Shown here piece by piece: positions 7,035 to 12,690 of a DNA stretch of 12,690 bases (positions are counted from its first letter, which is position 1; each line of letters begins with the position of its first letter). The DNA lies in contig JAHIEN010000063.1 of the NCBI GenBank assembly GCA_018901615.1, positions 1-12,690 of the forward strand, written 5' to 3'. The notes beneath the pieces are model-generated. The model ran no database searches and was not told the DNA's origin. It saw only the letters and a list, made by a program, of their open reading frames with translations. Made by a program: the position numbers and the translations under genes. Origin of the DNA: Candidatus Omnitrophota bacterium (GTDB taxonomy: Bacteria > Omnitrophota > Gorgyraeia > Gorgyraeales > Gorgyraeaceae).

Positions 7035-7913
7035 CTACCTTGCCTTTCTAAATTTTTGCGTGGAATTTATATCCTTTTTTCTGGCGGGTTTAATCCGTTT
7101 TTCGTCCTTTTCCTTCTTGGTATCTACCTTTAATCCCTCTACGAGCTTTTCTGATTTTTCTGAAAGCTCCTTTACCTCTTCGGCCTCTTCTTCCGCCTCC
7201 TGGGCCTTCCTATCTATCTCTGTCTGGTCAAACTGCTTCTTTCCATCAGTTATGCTTTCGGAAAGAAAATCTATGATGAGCTTTATGGAACGCATCGCGT
7301 CGTCATTCGCCGGTATTGGATAATCAATAAGGTCCGGGTCTGCGTTCGTATCCACGATGGCCACTATGGGGATCCCCAGTTTATGCGCTTCTTTCACGGC
7401 TATCTCTTCTTTTTTAGCGTCTACCACAAAGACCGCGCCTGGCATCTTTTTCATATCCACAATACCCTGAAGATTTTTTCTCAGCTTATTCATCTCCTTT
7501 ACCAGGATGGCCCGTTCTTTTTTCTTAATGGCTTCAAAGGTGCCATCTTCTTGCATGGTTTCTATATCTTTAAGACGTTTTATACTATTACGTATGGTCT
7601 TGAAATTAGTCAGGGTACCTCCCAGCCATCTCTCCTTTACAAAAAACATGCCTGAATTCCTGGCAACATTAACTATGATGTCCTGGGCCTGTTTCTTAGT
7701 ACCGACAAACAGTATTTTTTCACCTCGTGACGCAACTTCCTTCAGGAATTCCCTGGCCTTAGTCATGAATTCCACTGTCTTTTCAAGGTCTATGATATAG
7801 ATCTTGCTGCGTTCGCCGAATACAAAACGCTTCATCTTGGGATTGCACCGACTCCTGTTATGCCCGAAATGGGCTCCTGCCTCCAGCAGTTGTTTGATTA
7901 GCTCTGTGTCCAC
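7035..7913 (-). CDS. rpsB: 30S ribosomal protein S2 with a charged C-terminal extension
   Basis: S2 is a small-subunit ribosomal protein that helps recruit S1 and assemble the 30S head. Family motifs are GAHFGHN (residues 13-19), FVGTKKQAQ (69-77), ERWLGGTLTNF (94-104) and VDTNADPD...DYPIPANDDA (187-206). The product is 292 residues, longer than the usual 230-260. The folded core appears to end near residue 225, and the rest is a Glu/Lys-rich tail that is probably disordered. The start codon is GTG at 7913-7911, supported by a near-perfect Shine-Dalgarno sequence AAGGAGG four bases upstream. It is the first gene of the rpsB-tsf-pyrH-frr cluster and sits about 45 bases downstream of a strong predicted promoter. 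Confidence 0.97.
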   Translation of the reverse strand: MDTELIKQLLEAGAHFGHNRSRCNPKMKRFVFGERSKIYIIDLEKTVEFMTKAREFLKEVASRGEKILFVGTKKQAQDIIVNVARNSGMFFVKERWLGGTLTNFKTIRNSIKRLKDIETMQEDGTFEAIKKKERAILVKEMNKLRKNLQGIVDMKKMPGAVFVVDAKKEEIAVKEAHKLGIPIVAIVDTNADPDLIDYPIPANDDAMRSIKLIIDFLSESITDGKKQFDQTEIDRKAQEAEEEAEEVKELSEKSEKLVEGLKVDTKKEKDEKRIKPARKKDINSTQKFRKAR

Positions 7914-7964
7914 TTTCCCTCCTTGATTATTAACGGATTACGTGTTTAATTTATCAGGGGTGTT

Positions 7965-7992
7965 ATTATATCACAAAGCATATGCTTTGCAA
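7965..7992 (-). promoter_or_regulatory. Predicted promoter of the rpsB operon with a palindrome in its spacer
   Basis: On the minus strand, a TTGCAA -35 box (7992-7987) is separated by 16 bases from a perfect TATAAT -10 box (7970-7965). The -10 box is preceded by TGA, which makes it an extended -10 element. The predicted transcript would start near 7958, leaving about 45 bases of leader before the rpsB GTG. A perfect 16-base palindrome (CAAAGCATATGCTTTG, 7974-7989) fills most of the spacer and touches the -35 box, where a dimeric regulator could bind. The boxes are seen directly; promoter activity and any operator role are inferred. Confidence 0.7.
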
Positions 7993-8010
7993 GCTCTTTT
8001 TACCATGCCC

Positions 8011-8029
8011 CTCAAGACCCGGTCTTGAG
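8011..8029 (-). other. Short hairpin at the end of the ABC exporter gene
   Basis: CTCAAGA and TCTTGAG flank a 5-base loop and could extend to a 9-base stem with a single-base loop. The structure includes the last codons and the TGA stop of the exporter gene. In the direction of transcription it is followed by GGGGCATGG rather than a T-run, so it is not a typical intrinsic terminator, although it may mark the 3' end of the exporter transcript before the rpsB promoter. Confidence 0.45.
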
Positions 8030-9838
8030 CTTAAACTGGATCTCATAAAGTCTCTTGTATATACCTGATTTTGCCAATAATTCTGTATGCGTGCCTGATT
8101 CTACTATATTGCCTGAGTCCAGCACTATTATTTTATCAGCGTGCTCCACTGTCGAAAGCCTGTGCGCGATAACAAATACAGTTCTATGCGCCATCAGCCT
8201 GTCTATTGCTTCCTGGACGAGTTTTTCAGACTCGCTGTCAAGCTGGCTTGTGGCTTCATCGAGTATAAGTATCGGTGGATCCTTAAAAAGCGCCCGCGCA
8301 ATAGCTATTCGTTGTTTTTCGCCGCCTGAAAGTCTTATGCCGCGGTCGCCTATAAAAGTTTCATAACCTTCTGGCATCTTCATGATAAAATCATGCGCAT
8401 TGGCTGCCTTTGCCGCTTTCCTTATATCCTCCATATCTGCGTCAGGCATGCCAAATGCAATATTATTGCGTATTGAATCATTGAAAAGGATATTTTCCTG
8501 GCTCACTATGCCTATCTGACTCCTGAGCGAGGAGACCTTGAAATCCCTTATGTCCCTGCCATCAATAAGTACGCTTCCCTCTGTCGGATCATAGAACCTG
8601 GGCAATAAACTCACGAACGTGCTCTTGCCCGCGCCAGAAAGGCCTACTATTGCCAGTACCCTGCCTTTGGGAAGCATGACATTGAATTTTTTTAATACCA
8701 GGGGTTCCTGCCCGTATGAAAAATCAATATCATTGAATTCTATTGAATCTTTAAATCCCGCGATAGCAATAGCGCCAGGCCTGTCTTTTATTGTCGGCTC
8801 CCTGTCTATTATATTAAACACCCTTGTTATTGCCGCCATTGCCTGCTGGTTTATGCCATAGAGTCTACTTAGCCGTTTAAAGGGCTTTATAAGGGAAAGA
8901 AGCGCTGCCAAAAAAGCTATGAACGCTCCTGCTGAAAGCCTGCCATAGACAACTTCTTTGCCGCCAAACCACAGGACGATCGCCACGCACATAACACCCA
9001 CGAATTCTCCGAGCGGGCTTATCATAGCCATACGCTTTACAGACTTCATGAGCATCTTAAAATACCTGTAGTTATGGGTCTTAAATTTATCAGCCTGGTA
9101 TCCTTCTGCTGTGAATGACTTTACTACTCCTATGCCGTAAATAGTTTCAAAGAGCAGGGAATTCATATCTGACATGCTCTCCTGCGTAGACGTAGAGATC
9201 TTTCTGAGTTTCTTACCTATTTTTATGACAGGGTATGAAATAAGGGGAAATACCAGCATGGTGATCAGTATAAATACCCAGGAGATAGAAAAATAGACCT
9301 TTATGCCTATTAGTACTACCATGTATACTGCAAGTTGTATGGGCTGCAATAAAAGATCTGTAAGGCCCTCTGTGATAGAGTTTACTATTATCCCTACGTC
9401 AAAAGTAATCCTTGATACAAGCTCGCCTGTCTGCATGGTAGAGTAGAAATCATTGGAAAGCTTGAGAAGCTTCTTGTATATGACAAGCCTTACATCCCTG
9501 AGAACAGATTGTCCGAGCTTAGTCATGAAATATGTCTGTAAGAATAAAAATGCTTCTTTCAGCAGGAATATCAGCGCTATTATTAATACAAGCCAGTTTA
9601 AAAGCTCTGGCTTTGGCATGCTATTTACCTTGTCCACAATATTAAGTAGAAATTCTGGCACATTCTGGGAACCCGGGATAGACATTGCCCTGTTAGCAAG
9701 TATATTATCCACAAGGGGTATTATCATGCCTAAAGACACCCCTCCCAGGCCGGACGAGGCAATCATGCAGAATAACGCGATTGCCATTATCCAGAGGTGG
9801 GGTTTTAAATATTTAAGAAATCTTATATAGTCTCTCAT
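8012..9838 (-). CDS. MsbA-like ABC exporter (fused membrane and ATPase domains)
   Basis: The 608-residue protein is an ABC half-transporter that would act as a homodimer in the inner membrane. It has a six-helix type 1 exporter domain (about residues 12-335) followed by an ATPase domain. The ATPase motifs are Walker A GLSGAGKST (399-407), Q-loop Gln447, signature LSGGE (503-507), Walker B ILILDE (523-528) and switch His559. Divergent neighbours for lipid A synthesis make a lipid A/LPS flippase (MsbA) role the best guess; multidrug export is the alternative. I chose the ATG at 9838 because the protein then begins MRDYIRFLKYLKPHLW, the normal family N-terminus. It has no good ribosome binding site. 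The frame stays open to an ATG at 9880 (14 residues longer) that coincides with the predicted transcript start, and further to 9988. Confidence 0.9.
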   Translation of the reverse strand: MRDYIRFLKYLKPHLWIMAIALFCMIASSGLGGVSLGMIIPLVDNILANRAMSIPGSQNVPEFLLNIVDKVNSMPKPELLNWLVLIIALIFLLKEAFLFLQTYFMTKLGQSVLRDVRLVIYKKLLKLSNDFYSTMQTGELVSRITFDVGIIVNSITEGLTDLLLQPIQLAVYMVVLIGIKVYFSISWVFILITMLVFPLISYPVIKIGKKLRKISTSTQESMSDMNSLLFETIYGIGVVKSFTAEGYQADKFKTHNYRYFKMLMKSVKRMAMISPLGEFVGVMCVAIVLWFGGKEVVYGRLSAGAFIAFLAALLSLIKPFKRLSRLYGINQQAMAAITRVFNIIDREPTIKDRPGAIAIAGFKDSIEFNDIDFSYGQEPLVLKKFNVMLPKGRVLAIVGLSGAGKSTFVSLLPRFYDPTEGSVLIDGRDIRDFKVSSLRSQIGIVSQENILFNDSIRNNIAFGMPDADMEDIRKAAKAANAHDFIMKMPEGYETFIGDRGIRLSGGEKQRIAIARALFKDPPILILDEATSQLDSESEKLVQEAIDRLMAHRTVFVIAHRLSTVEHADKIIVLDSGNIVESGTHTELLAKSGIYKRLYEIQFKLKTGS

Positions 9839-9846
9839 ATTAATCG

Positions 9847-9873
9847 ATTGTCCAAGACGAAACCCTGGACAAT
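9847..9873 (-). promoter_or_regulatory. Inverted repeat in the leader of the ABC exporter gene
   Basis: ATTGTCCA (9847-9854) and TGGACAAT (9866-9873) form a perfect 8-base inverted repeat with an 11-base loop. It lies between the predicted exporter promoter and the favoured ATG at 9838. In RNA it would make a hairpin ending 8 bases before the start codon, and in DNA it could be an operator. If translation starts at 9880 instead, the repeat lies inside the coding region. No function is known. Confidence 0.5.
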
Positions 9874-9887
9874 TACTCATGGAACTT

Positions 9888-9916
9888 ATTCTATCACCCT
9901 GATTGACATTTCTCAA
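9888..9916 (-). promoter_or_regulatory. Predicted promoter of the ABC exporter gene
   Basis: On the minus strand, TTGAGA (9916-9911, one mismatch to the -35 consensus) is separated by exactly 17 bases from TAGAAT (9893-9888, one mismatch to the -10 consensus). Transcription would begin near 9881, one base before an in-frame ATG at 9880 and about 42 bases before the favoured start at 9838. It overlaps the divergent promoter of the oxidoreductase gene, so the two may compete or be controlled together. Confidence 0.6.
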
Positions 9917-9931
9917 GCTCTTTGTTATCAT
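9903..9931 (+). promoter_or_regulatory. Predicted promoter of the oxidoreductase-lpxB operon
   Basis: A perfect TTGACA -35 box (9903-9908) is followed after 17 bases by TATCAT (9926-9931), one mismatch from the -10 consensus. The expected start of transcription (about 9937-9939) coincides with the ATG at 9939, and no Shine-Dalgarno sequence precedes that ATG, so the mRNA may be leaderless. The boxes are seen directly; the leaderless start is an inference. Confidence 0.65.
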
Positions 9932-9938
9932 TATAGAT

Positions 9939-10856
9939 ATGAAAAAACTGCGTGTTGGCGTCATTGGACTTGGAAGGCTCGGCTCCATTCACAGCCAGAT
10001 ATATTCAAGATTAAAAAACGTTGCGCTTTCCGGGATCTGCGATACAGATAAAGACAGGGCCTCTTCAATGGGAAAGGCCCTTAAGACTGACTGGTTTACG
10101 GATTACAAAAGACTGCTGGATAAAGACATAGATGCAGTCAGTATTGTCACGCCTACAGTCCTTCACCACAAGATAGCGAAATTCTTCCTTAACAACAAAG
10201 TCAACTGCCTTATTGAAAAACCCATTACAAAGACCCTGAGAGAGGCAAGTGAACTGGTAAGGCTGGCCAGGAGAAAAAAACTAATACTACAGGTGGGACA
10301 TGTGGAGCGTTTTAATTCAGCTATACAGGCAATAGAGAGGCTTTTACCAAGGCCAAGGTTTATTGAGGTCCACAGGCTCGGCCCATTCACGCCCAGAGTA
10401 AAGGATGTAGGCGTGGTCCTGGATCTCATGATACACGACATAGACATTGTCCTGGGCCTGACTAAATCAAAGATACGGGATATACAGGCGGTGGGCATGA
10501 AAATCCTAACAAAACACGAAGACATTGCTAACGCGAGGATCAGGTTTAAAAACGGTACTGTATGCGACCTTACTGCCAGCCGTGTCACAGACGATACCCT
10601 GCGTAAGATCAGGTTATTCCAGAAAGACTGCTATATCTCTCTCGATTACGTAAGCCAGGAAGCAATAATATCCAGTAAAATAAAAAATAAGATCGTCTCG
10701 AAAAAGATAGACATTAAAAAGGAAAGGCCTTTGCAAAAAGAGCTCTCATCATTCGTAGACTGCGTGCTTAATAAACATAAACCCATTGTATCAGGAAGAG
10801 AAGCCTATAATGCCCTGTCAGTAGCGCACAGGATAATCAGAAAACTCAACGCATGA
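9939..10856 (+). CDS. Gfo/Idh/MocA-family oxidoreductase, possible GnnA-like lipid A enzyme
   Basis: The 305-residue protein has the family's two-domain plan. The N-terminal NAD(P)-binding Rossmann fold carries GVIGLGRLGSIHSQ (residues 7-20) and the family EKP motif (93-95). The C-terminal substrate domain has GHVERFN (120-126) and LMIHDIDI (163-170, with the conserved His166 and Asp167). The start at 9939 is chosen because MKKLRVGVIG begins right at the first Rossmann strand; an upstream in-frame start at 9903 would overlap the promoter boxes. It overlaps lpxB by 4 bases, so the two are translated together. That link suggests oxidation of a UDP-GlcNAc-type sugar for lipid A, as GnnA does with the aminotransferase GnnB. 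No gnnB or lpxA is in the window, so the substrate remains inferred. Confidence 0.88.
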   Translation: MKKLRVGVIGLGRLGSIHSQIYSRLKNVALSGICDTDKDRASSMGKALKTDWFTDYKRLLDKDIDAVSIVTPTVLHHKIAKFFLNNKVNCLIEKPITKTLREASELVRLARRKKLILQVGHVERFNSAIQAIERLLPRPRFIEVHRLGPFTPRVKDVGVVLDLMIHDIDIVLGLTKSKIRDIQAVGMKILTKHEDIANARIRFKNGTVCDLTASRVTDDTLRKIRLFQKDCYISLDYVSQEAIISSKIKNKIVSKKIDIKKERPLQKELSSFVDCVLNKHKPIVSGREAYNALSVAHRIIRKLNA

Positions 10857-11992
10857 AAAGAAAAAAGATCTTAATTGTTGCAGGCGAGGCATCTGGCGAC
10901 CTTCATGCAGCCCACCTTATTAATGCCCTTAAATCAAAAGACCCGCATATAGAAATCTTCGGCATAGGCGGTAAAAAAATGCGGGAGGCCGGAGCCGAGA
11001 TTATCTATGACATAGTGGAGCTGGCTGTTGTGGGTTTTGTTGAAGTAATAAAACATTTCCGGACATTCAAGCAGATACTAGAAACACTCCTTATCCTCCT
11101 TGAGACCAGGAAACCTGACGCGGTAATACTTGTTGATTACCCGGGGTTTAACCTGCGCTTCGCGAAATACGTAAAAGAAAAAAATATCCCTGTCATATAT
11201 TATATAAGCCCCCAGGTCTGGGCGTGGGGTAAAAACAGGGTAGCTGAAATAAAAAAATTAGTCGATAAGATGATAGTGATATTCGGATTCGAGGAAGAGC
11301 TTTACAGAGAGGCTGGCGTAAAGGTAAGTTTTGTCGGGCACCCATTTCTGGATATAGTGCATAGCGGCTGGAAAAAAGAGGAGATAATACACAACCTGCA
11401 CCTGAAACATCATTCTGTAAGGGTTGCGCTTCTGCCAGGTTCGCGGAGACAAGAGGTCGAAAGGCATTTGCCAGTAATGCTGAAGGCGTGCGAGATAATA
11501 AAAAACCAGCTGCCACAAGCCGAGTTTATTCTTTCCAAGCGTAAAGAACTGGATAGCTGCTCAATGTATAATAAAATCATTGCCTATTCAAAAATAAAAC
11601 CGCATTCCCTGGACAACAGGCCTTACGAGATCATGGAGATATCGGACCTGGTCATAGTGTCTTCGGGAAGCGCTACTTTAGAGACCGCCATCATGGAAAA
11701 ACCAATGGTCATCATTTACAAGACTTCTTTTCTCACATGGTTCCTGGCAAGAAATATGATAAAGATACCTGACATCGGGTTAGTAAATGTGGTGGCTGGA
11801 AAAAGAATAGTGCCTGAATTGATTCAATTTGAGGCAAGCGCGAAAAATATAGCCAGAGAATCCCTGGATATACTGAATAATAAAGAAAGACGACGCGATA
11901 TAAAAGAAAGCTTGAGAAAACTAAAAGGTAAACTTGGGGAAAAAGGCGCCGCAGACAGAGCAGCCCATATTATCCAGAAGCTAATCACTTAA
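10853..11992 (+). CDS. lpxB: lipid-A-disaccharide synthase
   Basis: LpxB is a GT-B-fold glycosyltransferase (family GT19). It joins UDP-2,3-diacylglucosamine and lipid X into the lipid A disaccharide on the cytoplasmic face of the inner membrane. The 379-residue length is typical. Motifs seen are the N-terminal AGEASGDLHAA (residues 10-20), VDYPGFNLRFA (94-104), YYISPQVWAWGKNR (116-129), VGHPFLD (161-167), LPGSRRQEV (194-202) and the donor-binding SSGSATLETA (270-279). The start ATG overlaps the stop of the oxidoreductase gene (ATGA). Its presence implies a Gram-negative outer membrane with lipid A. The gene converges with guaA, and its TAA stop lies in an inverted repeat shared with the guaA stop. 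Confidence 0.96.
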   Translation: MKRKKILIVAGEASGDLHAAHLINALKSKDPHIEIFGIGGKKMREAGAEIIYDIVELAVVGFVEVIKHFRTFKQILETLLILLETRKPDAVILVDYPGFNLRFAKYVKEKNIPVIYYISPQVWAWGKNRVAEIKKLVDKMIVIFGFEEELYREAGVKVSFVGHPFLDIVHSGWKKEEIIHNLHLKHHSVRVALLPGSRRQEVERHLPVMLKACEIIKNQLPQAEFILSKRKELDSCSMYNKIIAYSKIKPHSLDNRPYEIMEISDLVIVSSGSATLETAIMEKPMVIIYKTSFLTWFLARNMIKIPDIGLVNVVAGKRIVPELIQFEASAKNIARESLDILNNKERRRDIKESLRKLKGKLGEKGAADRAAHIIQKLIT

Positions 11993-12072
11993 TCCCACAC
12001 CTTTTATATATTCACAATCTTAAGAATTGTATAAGCTCCAAAATCAATAAATACTAAAAAGGTGTGGGATTA
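11990..12072. repeat. 16-base perfect inverted repeat between convergent lpxB and guaA
   Basis: TAATCCCACACCTTTT (11990-12005) and its exact reverse complement (12057-12072) bracket a 51-base AT-rich centre. Each arm begins with the TAA stop codon of the adjacent gene, lpxB on the left and guaA on the right. The centre has a smaller pairing, ACAAT/ATTGT, at about 12014-12030. The arrangement suits a bidirectional terminator or mRNA 3'-end stabiliser for two converging genes. It lacks a T-run directly after a short GC-rich hairpin, so it is not a textbook intrinsic terminator. Confidence 0.7.
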
Positions 12073-12690
12073 TTCCCATTCTATCGTCGCTGGTGGCTTA
12101 GAACTTATGTCGTATACAACGCGGTTTATGCCTTTGACTTCGTTTATGATGCGGTTGGATATCCTGCCTAATATATTATAAGGGATCTTTGCCCAGTCAG
12201 CTGTCATGGCGTCAAGGCTTGTTACAGCCCTGATAGCGCAGACATTCTCATATGTTCTCTCGTCTCCCATAACACCTACGCTTTTTACAGGCAGGAGAAC
12301 CGCGAATGACTGCCAGATATTTTTATAACTCTTGTATTTTCCCATCTCTTCCTGGACTATCGCATCCGCCTCTCGCAGCACATCCAGACGCTCTTTTGTG
12401 ACATCCCCTATAATCCTTACAGCAAGACCAGGGCCTGGAAATGGCTGCCTGTCAATAAGCTTAGGGCCAATACCAAGTTCCCTGCCTAACTTTCTTACCT
12501 CATCCTTAAAAAGATCTTTCAGGGGCTCCACAAGTTTAAGTCCCATTTTTTTGGGAAGCCCTCCCACATTATGGTGTGATTTTATGGTGCTCGAGGGCCC
12601 GCCTGTCGCAGATACACTCTCAATGACATCCGGATAAATAGTGCCCTGGCCTAAAAATTCCACCCTTCCGAACTTTTTCGCCTTTTCTTC
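12070..12690 (-). CDS. guaA: GMP synthase (glutamine-hydrolysing), C-terminal part
   Basis: The frame enters from the right edge with 206 codons and ends at TAA, 12072-12070. GuaA converts XMP to GMP with ATP and glutamine in purine synthesis. The visible region covers the end of the ATP-pyrophosphatase domain (FLGQGTIYPDVIES, then SHHNVGGLP) and the whole C-terminal dimerisation domain. That domain shows EPLKDLFKDEVRKLG, RQPFPGPGLAVRI and the family's closing KPPATIEWE. The glutaminase domain and the SGGVDSS-type P-loop lie outside the window. The GTG near 12663 is an internal valine codon, since the frame is open upstream to the edge. It is convergent with lpxB. Confidence 0.96.
   Translation of the reverse strand, partial: EEKAKKFGRVEFLGQGTIYPDVIESVSATGGPSSTIKSHHNVGGLPKKMGLKLVEPLKDLFKDEVRKLGRELGIGPKLIDRQPFPGPGLAVRIIGDVTKERLDVLREADAIVQEEMGKYKSYKNIWQSFAVLLPVKSVGVMGDERTYENVCAIRAVTSLDAMTADWAKIPYNILGRISNRIINEVKGINRVVYDISSKPPATIEWE

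Noticed and set aside
8011..8029. Intrinsic terminator after the ABC exporter
   Set aside because: The stem is good, but no T-run follows it in the minus direction, so I list it only as a hairpin.
1..12690. CRISPR array, insertion sequence, phage or toxin-antitoxin genes
   Set aside because: No regularly spaced direct repeats and no transposase, integrase or phage-type proteins are visible; almost all DNA is taken by recognisable housekeeping genes.

Overview
The window is ordinary chromosomal DNA of a Gram-negative bacterium with an RtcB gene carrying a large intein. It codes for an LPS-type outer membrane pathway (LpxB, an MsbA-like exporter), a classical bacterial ribosome/translation operon, and RtcB with archease. 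The mix of protein styles, the moderate GC content and the short one-core EF-Ts would fit a candidate phylum such as Omnitrophota. That placement is an impression, not a demonstrated match.

Layout. On the minus strand, transcribed from right to left, run an MsbA-like ABC exporter (8012-9838), then rpsB (7035-7913), tsf, pyrH, frr, a tRNA-Lys(UUU) gene (5016-5092), archease, rtcB (1459-4455, with a 511-residue intein at 2614-4146), serS, and the start of an unidentified membrane protein that leaves the window at base 1. A strong-looking promoter precedes rpsB. The genes from rpsB to the left edge are packed with 4-base overlaps or gaps of about 2-50 bases. The one exception is a 123-base gap between the tRNA and archease that is filled by a nested inverted repeat.

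On the plus strand, an overlapping divergent promoter region (about 9888-9938) separates the exporter from a Gfo/Idh/MocA-type oxidoreductase (9939-10856). The oxidoreductase overlaps lpxB (10853-11992) by 4 bases. The right edge holds the C-terminal 206 codons of guaA on the minus strand, convergent with lpxB. A 16-base perfect inverted repeat spans the short gap and contains both stop codons.

How the genes work together. rpsB-tsf-pyrH-frr is the widely conserved ribosome and elongation-factor cluster. It continues here into RNA maintenance: tRNA-Lys, the archease activator, the RtcB RNA ligase that archease serves, and seryl-tRNA synthetase. The oxidoreductase, LpxB and the exporter form a lipid A synthesis and export unit, and the oxidoreductase may be a GnnA-like sugar nucleotide dehydrogenase.

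The most notable element is the intein. It is inserted immediately before the RtcB metal-binding cysteine, is clearly more AT-rich than the host gene, carries a LAGLIDADG endonuclease region, and ends in Ser-Asn instead of the usual His-Asn. I saw no CRISPR array, transposase, phage gene or wholly new multi-gene system.
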